Source: Desulfosporosinus sp049943955 (lineage in GTDB: Bacteria; Bacillota; Desulfitobacteriia; Desulfitobacteriales; Desulfitobacteriaceae). From it: DNA of 64,000 bases. The number at the start of each line of letters is the position of its first letter. The stretch's first letter is position 1. The stretch spans positions 1 through 64,000 of the forward strand of contig NZ_JBNFTW010000014.1 of the NCBI RefSeq assembly GCF_049943955.1. The letters are read 5' to 3'. Both the position numbers and the translations under genes were made by a program. This document shows, one piece after another, positions 52,875-62,419 of the stretch. Under the pieces are notes generated by a model. The model saw only the letters and a list, made by a program, of their open reading frames with translations. It ran no database searches and had not been told where the DNA came from.

Positions 52875-54275
52875 TTGAAAATTATTATTATTTTCCTGAG
52901 TATTGTTTTATGTTTGCTTATTGGAGGATGCAGTCCCTTTTCAAATCAATCCAAGCTTAATATCAATAACCCGAGACCTTCCACTCAAAGCGCTGTGAAC
53001 CCGGATAAAGAGGCTAACGAGGCTAATGAGGTCAACGAAGAGAGTAAGGTAATTCCTCAGGGGACAAAAGTAGATAATGATCTGGATTTAAGTGGCGTTC
53101 CTGTAAGTGAAGCCTCTAGTAAAATTAACGATTGGGCGAAGGACAAGCTGGAAGAATCTCGTGTCCTGTTGTACAATGAAACGGAGATTCCCATCACCTT
53201 AAAGGAGCTGGGATATGAAGTTGATGTCGAAAAAACTCTGGAAAACACTCTGGAAAACACTCAGCAAAATCAAAGTCAAGGTCAGGGTCAGGGTCAGGGT
53301 CAGGGTCTTAATAACGTTATACCAAGTGTTTTAAAAGCTAATCCTGAATTGGCAACAAAAGTTCTGGAAGAAAAGTTAAAGAAATTTAATCAACCAGCGA
53401 AAGATGCAACCTTTAAAATACAAAACGATAAAGTTGTTATCACTCCTGCTCAGAAGGGCAAAAAAGTTGAGGCAGATCAATTAATTAATAACCTACAGAA
53501 TAGTTCCCTTTCTGAAGTTCCAAAACAAATTAAGGCTCCGTTGGTTGAGGTTCCGGCGAAAGTTACGACTGAATCCATCCAGTCCTTGGCGGGTTCTGTT
53601 CTTGGAGAATTCAGTACGAAGTTTGCCGTCGGAGAAGTTAATCGTTCGGAAAACTTGACTGCGGCCGCTAAAGCTTTAGACGGCAAAGCAATCAAGCCTG
53701 GGGCTACGTTTTCTTTTAATAATGCAGTAGGACCAAGGGAGCCTGAAACCGGATATAAAGAAGCTTATGTTATTATTAATGGCGAGTATGTTAAGGGGAC
53801 AGGAGGGGGCGTATGCCAAGTTTCCTCAACCCTCTACAATGCAGTTCTCCTCAGTAATTTAGAGGTCGTTGAACGAAAACACCATGATGTAGCAGTGACT
53901 TATATTCCGGCCGGTCAGGACGCCACCGTCAATTACCCCAACATCGATTTTAAATTTAAGAATAATACAGGCAGCTTGGCCTATATACGAACAGAGGTTA
54001 AACCAGGGGTACTGACGATTAAGCTTTATGGCAAAAAGACAGGAAAAACCGTTCGTCTTGAACGGCAAATCTTGAAAGTCAGGAACTATAGAACGATACG
54101 TCGTTATGATTCGAGTTTACGGAGAGGTAGAGTAAAAGTAGATCAAATTGGTACCAAAGGAATTGTTGTAAATGTGTGGAAAGTAATCCGGGACGAAAAA
54201 GGCAATGTAACAAAGCAGTTTTTGGGTCAGGATTCTTATGCCCCGGCTAATCGCATCTTGCGGATCGGAACATAA
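52875..54275 (+). CDS. VanW-family lipoprotein with peptidoglycan-binding-like domain
   Basis: This 466-residue protein has a lipobox LLIGGC (Cys19), an Asn/Glu-rich linker, a peptidoglycan-binding-like region (about 70-230), a VanW domain (about 250-385, with GATFSFNNAVGPR and GTGGGVCQVSSTLYNA) and a G5-like C-terminal part. The start is TTG at 52875 with GGAGGTG six bases upstream. A run of GGTCAG hexamers near 53278-53308 codes a Gln-Gly repeat and could vary in length in frame. The function of VanW proteins is unsettled; a cell-wall role is inferred. Confidence 0.85.
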   Translation: MKIIIIFLSIVLCLLIGGCSPFSNQSKLNINNPRPSTQSAVNPDKEANEANEVNEESKVIPQGTKVDNDLDLSGVPVSEASSKINDWAKDKLEESRVLLYNETEIPITLKELGYEVDVEKTLENTLENTQQNQSQGQGQGQGQGLNNVIPSVLKANPELATKVLEEKLKKFNQPAKDATFKIQNDKVVITPAQKGKKVEADQLINNLQNSSLSEVPKQIKAPLVEVPAKVTTESIQSLAGSVLGEFSTKFAVGEVNRSENLTAAAKALDGKAIKPGATFSFNNAVGPREPETGYKEAYVIINGEYVKGTGGGVCQVSSTLYNAVLLSNLEVVERKHHDVAVTYIPAGQDATVNYPNIDFKFKNNTGSLAYIRTEVKPGVLTIKLYGKKTGKTVRLERQILKVRNYRTIRRYDSSLRRGRVKVDQIGTKGIVVNVWKVIRDEKGNVTKQFLGQDSYAPANRILRIGT

Positions 54276-54312
54276 GTTTATCTGGGTCTTTTTGGAAAGA
54301 GAGTGTGAAAAT

Positions 54313-55332
54313 GTGTCCGGAAAGAAAAAGAGTAGGGATTTACGTGCGCGGCTAATTTTACTTTTGCTCGCGGTGAGTATCGTATTGTTGTCGTGGTGGT
54401 CCTGGGCTACTAAACCTTACTCTTCAACAGGGAACAGCGTAACAATTACAATTACTTCAGGAACAACAACGGATCAATTAGCCACTGAATTAGAACAGCG
54501 TCACCTTATTCGCAGTGCCAATTTGTTTCGTTGGTTAGTGCGATCGCAGAAGACAAATTTCAAAATGTATGCCGGGGATTATGAGTTGTCACCTACTATG
54601 ACACCGGCTGAAATTATTGAACGCTTAATCAAAGGCGAAGAGATCTCTAATTCCATTAGGATAACGATTCCCGAAGGTTATTCCACGGAACAAATTATTG
54701 ATCTCCTCGTGCAAAAGGGACTCGGCAGTAAAGAAGACTATACAAAGGTTGTCACGGACGATTCTTTTCCCTATTCATTTCTTACTGGGGCTCCGGCAGG
54801 AATTCACCGTTTAGAAGGTTTTCTTTATCCGAACACCTATTTCATCGATCCCAAGATGAGCCCTCATGCTGTGATTGACATATTTCTGCAGCAATTTGCC
54901 AAGGAAATAACACCTGAGGTTCAAACTCGACTGAACAATTCGAAACTTACGGTACTTCAGTGGGTAACCCTGGCTTCTTTGGTAGAAAAAGAGGCAGCGA
55001 AAGCAACGGATCGCCCACTGATCGCTTCGGTAATAATGAATCGCTTGAAGCGCAACATGCCTCTTCAGGTTGATGCTACGATTCAATTTTTATTGAATAC
55101 GCCCAAAGCAAAGCTCTATAACAGGGATCTTCAGATACCTTCACCGTATAATACCTATCTTCACCGCGGCTTACCACCGGGGCCGATTGCCAACCCCGGA
55201 GATGCTTCTTTGCAAGCGGCTTTGTATCCCGCCCAGACGGATTATTTATATTATGTGGCGAAAAAAGACGGATATCATGCCTTTGCCAAGACCTATGCAG
55301 AACATCTCAAAAATATTAAATTGTATCAGTAA
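54313..55332 (+). CDS. mltG: Endolytic transglycosylase MltG
   Basis: MltG cuts nascent glycan strands in peptidoglycan synthesis. The 339-residue protein has one N-terminal helix (about residues 13-30), a LysM-like region (ITSGTTTDQLATELEQR), IPEGYSTEQIIDLL, and the catalytic LASLVEKEA with the glutamate, then INRDLQIPSPYNTY-type and GLPPGPIANPG blocks. GTG at 54313 is preferred; AAAGAGAG lies nine bases upstream. In-frame TTG at 54292 is an alternative. Confidence 0.92.
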   Translation: MSGKKKSRDLRARLILLLLAVSIVLLSWWSWATKPYSSTGNSVTITITSGTTTDQLATELEQRHLIRSANLFRWLVRSQKTNFKMYAGDYELSPTMTPAEIIERLIKGEEISNSIRITIPEGYSTEQIIDLLVQKGLGSKEDYTKVVTDDSFPYSFLTGAPAGIHRLEGFLYPNTYFIDPKMSPHAVIDIFLQQFAKEITPEVQTRLNNSKLTVLQWVTLASLVEKEAAKATDRPLIASVIMNRLKRNMPLQVDATIQFLLNTPKAKLYNRDLQIPSPYNTYLHRGLPPGPIANPGDASLQAALYPAQTDYLYYVAKKDGYHAFAKTYAEHLKNIKLYQ

Positions 55333-55338
55333 GAGAGA

Positions 55339-56547
55339 CTATTTGCGCACCAATAACTTTTTAATAGCCCGATCTAGACCTTCGAGAGTTAATTCATACA
55401 TAGGGAAGATTTCGCGGACCATTTTGATAGTTTGATATCCGTGAATCCGTTCCCAATAGGCCATAGGTATTGGGTTAAGCCACACCTGATAAGGAAACTT
55501 TTGCGCTAATCGTTTCAGCCAGGTTATTCCCGGCTCTGTATTCCCGATATCCCAAAAAATGTTGCCGTCGCTCATCAGCAGTTCACTCGGCGCCATGGCC
55601 GCATCTCCGATGAGGAGAACTTTGTAATCAGAGTGGAGGGATTTCAGGGCATCTTCTGTTTTAATTGCTTTACGGGGATTGCAGGAAGGATCAAGATAGA
55701 GGAGATCATAGATGCAATTGTGGAAGTAATAGAACCTTAAATCTTTAAAATGCGATGATTTATGAACTGCTGAGAAAAGTTGACTGCAGATTCTAGCATA
55801 GGGAACCATTGAACCACCTGCATCCATGAGGACAATGACTTTGACGGAATTTTTACGAGGTCTTGTCCAGATAAGTTTCAATTGCCCGGCATTTTTACAG
55901 GTTTCGTCAATGGTGGCATCCAGGTCAAGTTGGTCCTTGGCTCCCTCCAAACGGGTACTAAACTGACGCAGACCGCGCAGGGCCAGTTCAAATTGACGGA
56001 CACCCAAGGTTTCGTCCCGGCGGTATTCTTTGTAATTCCGTTCAGCAGCCACTTTTATGGCAGATTGGCCGTGAGATTTTCCGCCAATTCTTACGCCTCC
56101 AGGATGGAAGCCGGAGTGGCCGAAAGGTGATGTCCCGCCTGTCCCGATCCAGGTATTTCCCCCATGGTGAGGTCCGTCTTGTGTGCGCAGACGTTCTTCG
56201 AGAGCAACTCGTAAGCTTTCCCAATCCGGTAAGCCTAGTTTCTTGAGAAGTTCATTCCGTTCCTCATCAGAAAAGAGTTTTTCCGGAAGAGGATTGGCGA
56301 GCCATTGGGAAACTTGCTCCAACAATTGTTCCGGTGTTTCGATCCCCTGAAAATATCTCTGAAATGCCACATCATATTGGTCAAAGTGACTTTCGCTTTT
56401 AACTAAAATTGCCCGGGACAAGTAGTAAAATCCGGAGAGACTGGAATCAGCCAAGCCGACACTGAGAGCTTCCATTAAGGTCATCCACTCGGTAAGGGAA
56501 ACGGGAACGCCTTCTCGTCGTAATTGGTAAAAAAAGTTCGTAAACAT
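55339..56547 (-). CDS. VWA domain protein, CoxE-like
   Basis: This 402-residue protein has an N-terminal helical part and a C-terminal von Willebrand A domain with a MIDAS-like VIVLMDAGGSM. The third MIDAS serine is kept; the canonical DxSxS is changed to DxGGS. A glycine-rich linker (HHGGNTWIGTGGTSPFG) sits in the middle. It pairs with the MoxR ATPase upstream, separated by three bases; such pairs act in protein or metal-centre maturation. The client is unknown and no candidate enzyme is adjacent. Confidence 0.83.
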   Translation of the reverse strand: MFTNFFYQLRREGVPVSLTEWMTLMEALSVGLADSSLSGFYYLSRAILVKSESHFDQYDVAFQRYFQGIETPEQLLEQVSQWLANPLPEKLFSDEERNELLKKLGLPDWESLRVALEERLRTQDGPHHGGNTWIGTGGTSPFGHSGFHPGGVRIGGKSHGQSAIKVAAERNYKEYRRDETLGVRQFELALRGLRQFSTRLEGAKDQLDLDATIDETCKNAGQLKLIWTRPRKNSVKVIVLMDAGGSMVPYARICSQLFSAVHKSSHFKDLRFYYFHNCIYDLLYLDPSCNPRKAIKTEDALKSLHSDYKVLLIGDAAMAPSELLMSDGNIFWDIGNTEPGITWLKRLAQKFPYQVWLNPIPMAYWERIHGYQTIKMVREIFPMYELTLEGLDRAIKKLLVRK

Positions 56548-56550
56548 AGC

Positions 56551-57414
56551 TTACCAACCACGCTTTGAGGTGCGACCCGGATTTTCTATGCCGTGCGTAT
56601 GTAATTGGCGCAAGGTCAGGTCAAAGTCCTGATTCTTTTTAAGCAAAGCTCCTAAGAAAGGCAGCTCTTGGGAGATTGTTTCCGGCGCAATCCCACCGAT
56701 GGTCAAAGCCTGAACCCAATCTAAAAGCTCGCTGGTGCTGGGCTTTTTCTGTATTCCTGAAATACTGCGTACCCAGTAGAAGGCCTTTAAAGCCTCTGTC
56801 AGCAGTTGGCCTTCCAGTTCTGGAAAATGAACTTTTACAATTTTCGTCATCATTTCCGGATCAGGAAAATCAATATAATGAAAAATGCAGCGCCGTAAAA
56901 AAGCGTCGGGAAGCTCTTTCTCGGCATTGCTCGTGATAATAACAATCGGCCTCTGTACGGCGGTTATGGTTTCTCCGGTTTCCGGTATATAGAAATTCAT
57001 AACATCCAATTCCCAAAGTAAGTCGTTTGGGAATTCTAAATCAGCCTTGTCAATCTCATCAATTAACAGTACAACCCGTTCCTTGGCTTCAAATGCCTCA
57101 CCCAGCTTGCCTAATTTAATGTACTGTTTAATTTCTGAAACATTCTGTCCCCCAAATTGACTGTCATATAAACGCTGAACGGTGTCATAGACATAAAGAC
57201 CATCTTGTGCTTTGGTGGTGGATTTAATATTCCAAATAAATAGGGGGAGACTCAGGGAACGGGCAATACTTTCAGCAAGCATGGTTTTTCCTGTACCAGG
57301 TTCTCCTTTGATTAAAAGCGGCCTTTTTAAAGCAACGGAGATGTTAACACTATTTTGCAAATTCTTCGAAACTATATAGTCTTCGGTTCCTTGAAAGATA
57401 TACTGATCGGCCAT
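56551..57414 (-). CDS. MoxR-family AAA+ ATPase
   Basis: This 287-residue AAA+ protein has Walker A GEPGTGKTMLAES, Walker B VVLLIDEIDKAD, sensor ITSNAEKELPDAFLRRC and the lid domain. MoxR ATPases act as chaperones with VWA partners. The gene is the first of a two-gene minus-strand operon; ATG at 57414 has AGGAGGAT upstream on its strand. Confidence 0.9.
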   Translation of the reverse strand: MADQYIFQGTEDYIVSKNLQNSVNISVALKRPLLIKGEPGTGKTMLAESIARSLSLPLFIWNIKSTTKAQDGLYVYDTVQRLYDSQFGGQNVSEIKQYIKLGKLGEAFEAKERVVLLIDEIDKADLEFPNDLLWELDVMNFYIPETGETITAVQRPIVIITSNAEKELPDAFLRRCIFHYIDFPDPEMMTKIVKVHFPELEGQLLTEALKAFYWVRSISGIQKKPSTSELLDWVQALTIGGIAPETISQELPFLGALLKKNQDFDLTLRQLHTHGIENPGRTSKRGW

Positions 57415-57803
57415 TTCCGAACTATCCTCCTTCGCATGGTAGTTAATGATATAATAATACCACTTATTTCCTTAAGAGAGGATAGTTTGATGTAAAATTA
57501 GTGGAAATTTTAGACATTTATTTGAATCAGTTTCCACGTCGACTGAGAATCTCGTGAAGCTTCACCGTTAAGCCCTTAAGATTGAATGACAGTACAGTAT
57601 AATATATAGATAATATAATGATTTTTAAAACTATATAGGGTTGCTTTATCAAAAATTCAGTTTTGAATTCATTTATTTAGAATGATCTTGAATTTACTTA
57701 AAAGCATTAAAGACGACAAAAATGTTAATTTAGGGTATAGTAATTAGGGATACTATAGATTATTCTTGTAGCGTGATTCTTGGAAAAAGTTAGGTGAAAC
57801 GAC
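57415..57803. other. AT-rich divergent intergenic region
   Basis: About 390 bases separate the divergent moxR and U32 genes. Apart from the inverted repeat at 57736-57757 listed separately, I see no gene, riboswitch or clear terminator. Promoters for both genes presumably lie here. Confidence 0.5.
57736..57757. promoter_or_regulatory. Inverted repeat upstream of the U32 peptidase gene
   Basis: TATAGTA (57736-57742) and TACTATA (57751-57757) form a perfect 7-bp inverted repeat with an 8-base centre, 47 bases before the ATG. It could be an operator or overlap a -10 element. Confidence 0.35.
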
Positions 57804-59063
57804 ATGAAAAAACCTGAATTATTAGCTCCTGCGGGAGATTGGGAAAAACTCAAGTATGCCCTGGCTTATGGTGCGGATGCAGTTTATATGGGAGGACCAT
57901 CGTTTGGTTTGAGAGCATATGCGGGAAATTTTGATCTTAAGGAATTAGAACAGGCAGTTATTTGGACCCATAAGCTCCAAAAAAAGATCTACATAACCGT
58001 CAATATTTTCGCCCATGAAGCAGATTTTGAAGAGCTGCCCGCCTATCTGAAACGTTTAGAAGCCTTAGGCGTAGACGGAGCCATTATTTCCGATCCGGGA
58101 ATTATTGCTTTAGCTCAAGAAGTAGCTCCTTCTTTGCCGCTGCATTTAAGTACTCAGGCAAACAACACAAATTCTTATTCAATACGGTTCTGGCTGAACC
58201 TGGGCATCGAAAGGGTTGTTCTGGCCCGGGAATTGTCGCTGGAAGAACTGAGGGAAATTCGTTCTAAGGTAGAAGGCGGCTTAGAGGTATTTATCCACGG
58301 CGCCATGTGTATGTCTTATTCCGGTCGTTGTTTGCTGAGCAACTATTTGACCGGACGGGACGCCAATCGAGGAGAGTGTACCCAACCATGCCGTTGGGGA
58401 TATGCCTTAGTTGAAGAGAAACGGCCGGGAGAAGTGTTTCCGATTGAAGAGGATGAACGGGGAACCTATGTCTTTAACTCTCATGATCTATGCTTGTTGC
58501 CTTATTTGGCCCTATTAAAACCTCTCAATTTGGACAGTTATAAAATTGAAGGCCGGATGAAAAGTGTCCATTATGTTGCCAGTACCGTCAGAGTCTATCG
58601 AGAAGCTATCGACACCCTCTGGGAGGATGGGGAATCATCATTTCAAGGGAAACTGGCCCAGTGGTTGGAAGAAATGGACAAAGTCAGTCATCGAGATTAT
58701 TCACCGGGCTTTTTATTTGGGAAGCCGGGGGCGAAATCCCATAATTTGGAAACATCACATTATGTACGGGATTATGATTTTGTAGGGGTAGGGTTAAGTG
58801 AGGAAGAGGCTGAGACTTTGCCCATGATTGCAGATCAAGACACATCCTGGGTTGAGCAGCGGAACAACTTTAAATGCGGAGAGGTCTTAGAAGTCTTGAC
58901 TCCTCAAGGTGAGCCCTGGTCGTTTCGAATTCGGGAGATGTGGGATATGGATGGGGAACCTCTAGAGGTGGCACGTCATGCTCAACAGAAGATAAGAATC
59001 AGGGCACCGCAGAAAATCTTGCCCTACAGTATTTTGCGGCGGGCTAAGAGCGACAAGAAGTAG
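57804..59063 (+). CDS. Peptidase U32 family protein
   Basis: This 419-residue protein matches the U32 family: KPELLAPAGDWEKLKYALAYGADAVYMGG at the start and the cysteine signature HGAMCMSYSGRCLLS...GECTQPCRWGY in the middle. Those cysteines are thought to bind an Fe-S cluster. Many members act in tRNA or ubiquinone hydroxylation (TrhP, UbiU) rather than proteolysis, so the peptidase name may mislead. A C-terminal beta-barrel (about 330-415) is present. Confidence 0.9.
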   Translation: MKKPELLAPAGDWEKLKYALAYGADAVYMGGPSFGLRAYAGNFDLKELEQAVIWTHKLQKKIYITVNIFAHEADFEELPAYLKRLEALGVDGAIISDPGIIALAQEVAPSLPLHLSTQANNTNSYSIRFWLNLGIERVVLARELSLEELREIRSKVEGGLEVFIHGAMCMSYSGRCLLSNYLTGRDANRGECTQPCRWGYALVEEKRPGEVFPIEEDERGTYVFNSHDLCLLPYLALLKPLNLDSYKIEGRMKSVHYVASTVRVYREAIDTLWEDGESSFQGKLAQWLEEMDKVSHRDYSPGFLFGKPGAKSHNLETSHYVRDYDFVGVGLSEEEAETLPMIADQDTSWVEQRNNFKCGEVLEVLTPQGEPWSFRIREMWDMDGEPLEVARHAQQKIRIRAPQKILPYSILRRAKSDKK

Positions 59064-59149
59064 GATGTGTTAATTCCTTGAGCACTAGACACTTACCTGC
59101 TTATTTAAGGCATAACCAGAGAGAGTCAAATGATTAAGGAGCGAGATGA

Positions 59150-59419
59150 ATGAATTCTCACGATTCGGAGTCTTCGAGCCGCTTGCCTGCGGATGTAGAT
59201 GTGGTCGTTAGAGCACGCATGAAGAGGAAAGAAATGCAAATGCTCGATAAACTTGTTGAAGGGTTAGGGCATTTAGGCGTTGTTACCACTACTAACAAAG
59301 CTTTGGGAGAAGTCATGATTCAATCAACGAAACATTGTTGGCCGGATTTGAAAAGGGCCATCGAAGAGATGCCCTTTGAGATAGAGTTTTTAGAACCAAG
59401 ATCGGAGATGAGTAAATGA
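59150..59419 (+). CDS. DUF4911-like small protein, paralogue 1
   Basis: This 89-residue soluble protein has a predicted beta-alpha-beta core: VVVRARMKRKEMQMLDKLVEGLGHLG, VVTTTNKALGEVMIQ, then a helix. It resembles DUF4911 proteins, which often follow U32 peptidase genes. The role is unknown. The next gene starts within its stop codon (ATGA). Confidence 0.68.
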   Translation: MNSHDSESSSRLPADVDVVVRARMKRKEMQMLDKLVEGLGHLGVVTTTNKALGEVMIQSTKHCWPDLKRAIEEMPFEIEFLEPRSEMSK

Positions 59420-59655
59420 AGTTATCGGATCAGGCAGAAAACAAACATTTAGATAATGGTTTTATCGTAAAAGCGCGCATGGATAGATCTCAAATTCAAA
59501 TGCTATGTAAGCTCGTTGAAGGTTTAGGGCACTTAGGGATTGTGACAACGACAAATAAAGAATTGGGAGAAGTCATGTTTCAAACGACGAAGGATTGTTG
59601 GCCTGAATTAAAAAAAGTGGTAGAAAAGATGCCGGTAGAGGTTCAGTTCCTCTGA
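59416..59655 (+). CDS. DUF4911-like small protein, paralogue 2
   Basis: This 79-residue protein is a close paralogue of the upstream gene: it shares LVEGLGHLG, VTTTNK and LGEVM at the same spacing, ending in VEVQFL against IEIEFL. The pair overlap by four bases and are probably translated together. A tandem duplication is the simplest origin; a heteromeric role is possible. Confidence 0.68.
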   Translation: MKLSDQAENKHLDNGFIVKARMDRSQIQMLCKLVEGLGHLGIVTTTNKELGEVMFQTTKDCWPELKKVVEKMPVEVQFL

Positions 59656-59798
59656 AAACATTGATTTAACATTGAGCTAAGCAGTTTTCGCTTACTTTCT
59701 TACCCTTACTGCAGTGTTATTTATTGGCTAAGGCCGCCGACAAATAGGATTATCGCTCCTGCTAAATGGCAACATTTATAGTAGGAGGTTGCAGGCAT

Positions 59799-60281
59799 AT
59801 GATTAGGGCAAGAAAGGAAGAAGGTTATACTTTACTTGAGATGTTAATTGTCCTTGCAATTTTACTGATGGGTACTATGGCCTTTCCGGAAATAAAGCAA
59901 ATCAAGACTGCCGCTAAGCTGACCGGAGTAGAGGAAAATTATAGATCAGTTATAACGACAATTTATAGCCTTAAGCATACAGATGAAATAATCCCTAAAC
60001 TAATAGATCTTTTTGGGGATTCTGCAAGCCCAAAGATTGAGGATATGACAAATCCTTTTACTAATAAAACGGGGGTTGCGACGATACTTTCCCCTGCAGA
60101 TGAATTGGTGCCTGCAGTTTATGTGTTTAAGGACACTTCGTCAACAATTCCATCTAAAACTGGACAGTCCGATTATAAAGGAGCCATTGTTGTAGTTATC
60201 AAGAATGATCGTTGTGTGGTTTATGGCTGTGACGAAATGGGTAAATTGATTAAAGGATTCCAGAGAACGATAAATTTATAA
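59799..60281 (+). CDS. Type IV pilin-like protein 1
   Basis: This 160-residue protein starts with a short basic leader and a class III signal KEEG-YTLLEMLIVLAILL: the prepilin peptidase would cut before Tyr, and Glu5 is present. The usual +1 residue is Phe; Tyr is less common. The C-terminal region is small and globular with one Cys pair (CVVYGC). ATG at 59799 follows AGGAGG. The block KTAAKLTGVEENYRSV is shared with the other two pilins here. Confidence 0.85.
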   Translation: MIRARKEEGYTLLEMLIVLAILLMGTMAFPEIKQIKTAAKLTGVEENYRSVITTIYSLKHTDEIIPKLIDLFGDSASPKIEDMTNPFTNKTGVATILSPADELVPAVYVFKDTSSTIPSKTGQSDYKGAIVVVIKNDRCVVYGCDEMGKLIKGFQRTINL

Positions 60282-60394
60282 TAACTTTGCAGATCATTAT
60301 ACCCCGGAGTTACATTTGATAGATGCTTTGAATAACCCTATATGACTAGTTAAAGAGATAATGAACAAAGATGATAAAGATAGCAAATAAACAT

Positions 60395-60445
60395 AGGGCC
60401 GTGTTGAAACTTTGTTTTCTCACGGCCCTTATTAAATGTTTTTGA
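60395..60445. terminator. Terminator between pilin 1 and the surface protein gene
   Basis: AGGGCCGTG (60395-60403) pairs with CACGGCCCT (60421-60429), followed by TATTAAATGTTTTT. It lies between converging genes and could serve both. Confidence 0.7.
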
Positions 60446-60553
60446 TTCAATTTTAAATCTAAATTTGCAATTCTTCTAACCACTTAGGAGGTCTAGCATT
60501 AATGTCTTATTATTAAGTTTTTAATCCATTGTCATTGCAATTTAATGTTCTAA

Positions 60554-62419
60554 TCATAAGTTAAAATCTTTTCCTGTAAGATTGTTGTAATATGATCGGA
60601 CAGGACTGTAATCTGTTGTGAAATTTCCGCTAATAAACAGCGAAGTTAGTTTTGTTAATTGGCTTAAAGGTGTGAACTCATCGATATCGTTATCCGCCAC
60701 ATCTAGAAAGATAAGAGAGGTTAAACTTTTGAGGGGAGATATATCGTCAATTCCGCAGTTCCTTAGACTTAAGTGAGTAAGATTTGTTAGTTTTGCCAAG
60801 CGGTTAAGTCTGCTGAGTTTATTCCTGTCAAGATAGAGAGATTTTAAGTTGGTGAAATACTCCAACCCGCTTAAATCTGTAATTCCCAAATTTGCAGCAT
60901 ATAAATCCGTAACCTTAAGAACATCACTTTTATAAATTACGGAGCCTGGAGATTTTCCGACCCTTTGACAAATAAGCTTTTTAAGGGCATCATCAGGGAA
61001 GTCAATTTCATCATCTGAGGTGACTTTTAAAGTTAGAATAACTTTTTGAGTTAGCCCCGGGACGGTACCTTCAAATCTAAAGCTGCCTACCCTACTTAAA
61101 TCTACAGTACTAATATTCCAGGTCACAGGAAGCGTTTTTACCGTATGATCATTCAAACTAGCATCAACAGTTGTTGGAAACTCGTAGTGCCCATTTTGAA
61201 CGACTTCAGCTGTTATCCTGTTCCAAATCGGAGTAACGGTTAAACTGAGGTGAACTTTTTCGTTGTAACTTTTGATACTGCCTTCTAAGTCATAGGTACC
61301 AGAAGCTTCGGTGTTAAGAGACGTCATTGTCCAGGTTACCGGAACTTTTGCTTTTGACCCGTTGGTTGTAGTTACAGTAACAGTTTTTGGAGGTTCGTAC
61401 TGTTGTTGCTCTTGAACAGTATCGGTAAGATTTTCAACTGAGGCTATTTGAGGGGGAAGGGAAGCGATAGTTGCTTCTGTAGATGCAGTGATAACGCTCT
61501 CACCGCCCATAATGCAAAGCTGTGAAACAATGTTTGAACTTATAAAAGAGCTTGTTGGATTGGAAACGGTATTCCCTTCAAGTAAGAGCAGAGGATTGTT
61601 GCATTGGGGGGCTAAAGCGGAGGCGGCCAATGCGTCCGGAAAATTCTCACCGGTAGCGATATAGAGGGTATCAAAATTAAGGCTGTCTTCAAATCTTGTT
61701 ATTAAATTAATATTTCGTTCGTAGGGGTCGTCACCATTAATTTCTTCATAATTCGGAAATTGTTGAACTACCTTATTACTAAGTTCTGGATTGTTGATAA
61801 TAATGCTTGAAGGAATCCTATTCCGGTCGAGAAACACTTTTTGACTCTCTGTAAGCTCATACGGAGGTACTAAAAGGAGAGGCATGTCATTTGCAGCGGC
61901 AATGGGGCCTGCCGATAAGGCATCGGGAAAATCCGTACCGACGGCAACAAACACTCCCTTGCTTAAGCCAACTTTTTGGGCAACTTTGAGGGCAGTATCG
62001 TAGCGGTCATTCCCTGCCAAACGGATTGCAACAATATGGAGTGAAGAAAGCTTATTATCTATATTTTTTGATACGACTGCATAACCGCCGACGATATAAA
62101 CCTTATGTGCCTTCAGGCGCAGAAGCTCTTCGGCAGTGTCGTTATTCAATTCAGAGGAATCGGTCAATAAGATGGGAGCGTTATATTTATGGGCTAAAGG
62201 ACCGGAGCTTAAGGCATCGGGATAATCTTCTCCGTAGGCGAGGATGGCGACATCTGAACCGTCCGGCCAGCCCTTTTGGCTGGCGGCTACTGCGGTCTGA
62301 TATCGGTCATAGCCGGCAATTCTTTCAGTAGAGGTAGCAGCTATAGCCGTAGGTGCAGAGACTATAATCGCAACGTTGATTAAGAACAAACAGAGAAACA
62401 AGTATTTTCTGGTAAACAA
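60554..62419 (-). CDS. Secreted cell-wall-binding protein with CWB2, Ig-like and leucine-rich repeats
   Basis: This 621-residue protein has a signal peptide (about residues 1-27, ending AIAA). Three cell-wall-binding type 2 repeats follow (about 30-320, e.g. RIAGYDRYQTAVAAS, RLAGNDRYDTALKVA), which bind wall polymers without covalent linkage. Next are two Ig-like group 4 domains (about 335-400 and 405-470), then leucine-rich repeats (about 490-600, e.g. LYAANLGITDLSGLEYFTNL). It ends in a short tail with no sortase motif or membrane helix. It is the only minus-strand gene among the three pilins. Adhesion or surface display is inferred. Confidence 0.86.
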   Translation of the reverse strand: MFTRKYLFLCLFLINVAIIVSAPTAIAATSTERIAGYDRYQTAVAASQKGWPDGSDVAILAYGEDYPDALSSGPLAHKYNAPILLTDSSELNNDTAEELLRLKAHKVYIVGGYAVVSKNIDNKLSSLHIVAIRLAGNDRYDTALKVAQKVGLSKGVFVAVGTDFPDALSAGPIAAANDMPLLLVPPYELTESQKVFLDRNRIPSSIIINNPELSNKVVQQFPNYEEINGDDPYERNINLITRFEDSLNFDTLYIATGENFPDALAASALAPQCNNPLLLLEGNTVSNPTSSFISSNIVSQLCIMGGESVITASTEATIASLPPQIASVENLTDTVQEQQQYEPPKTVTVTTTNGSKAKVPVTWTMTSLNTEASGTYDLEGSIKSYNEKVHLSLTVTPIWNRITAEVVQNGHYEFPTTVDASLNDHTVKTLPVTWNISTVDLSRVGSFRFEGTVPGLTQKVILTLKVTSDDEIDFPDDALKKLICQRVGKSPGSVIYKSDVLKVTDLYAANLGITDLSGLEYFTNLKSLYLDRNKLSRLNRLAKLTNLTHLSLRNCGIDDISPLKSLTSLIFLDVADNDIDEFTPLSQLTKLTSLFISGNFTTDYSPVRSYYNNLTGKDFNL

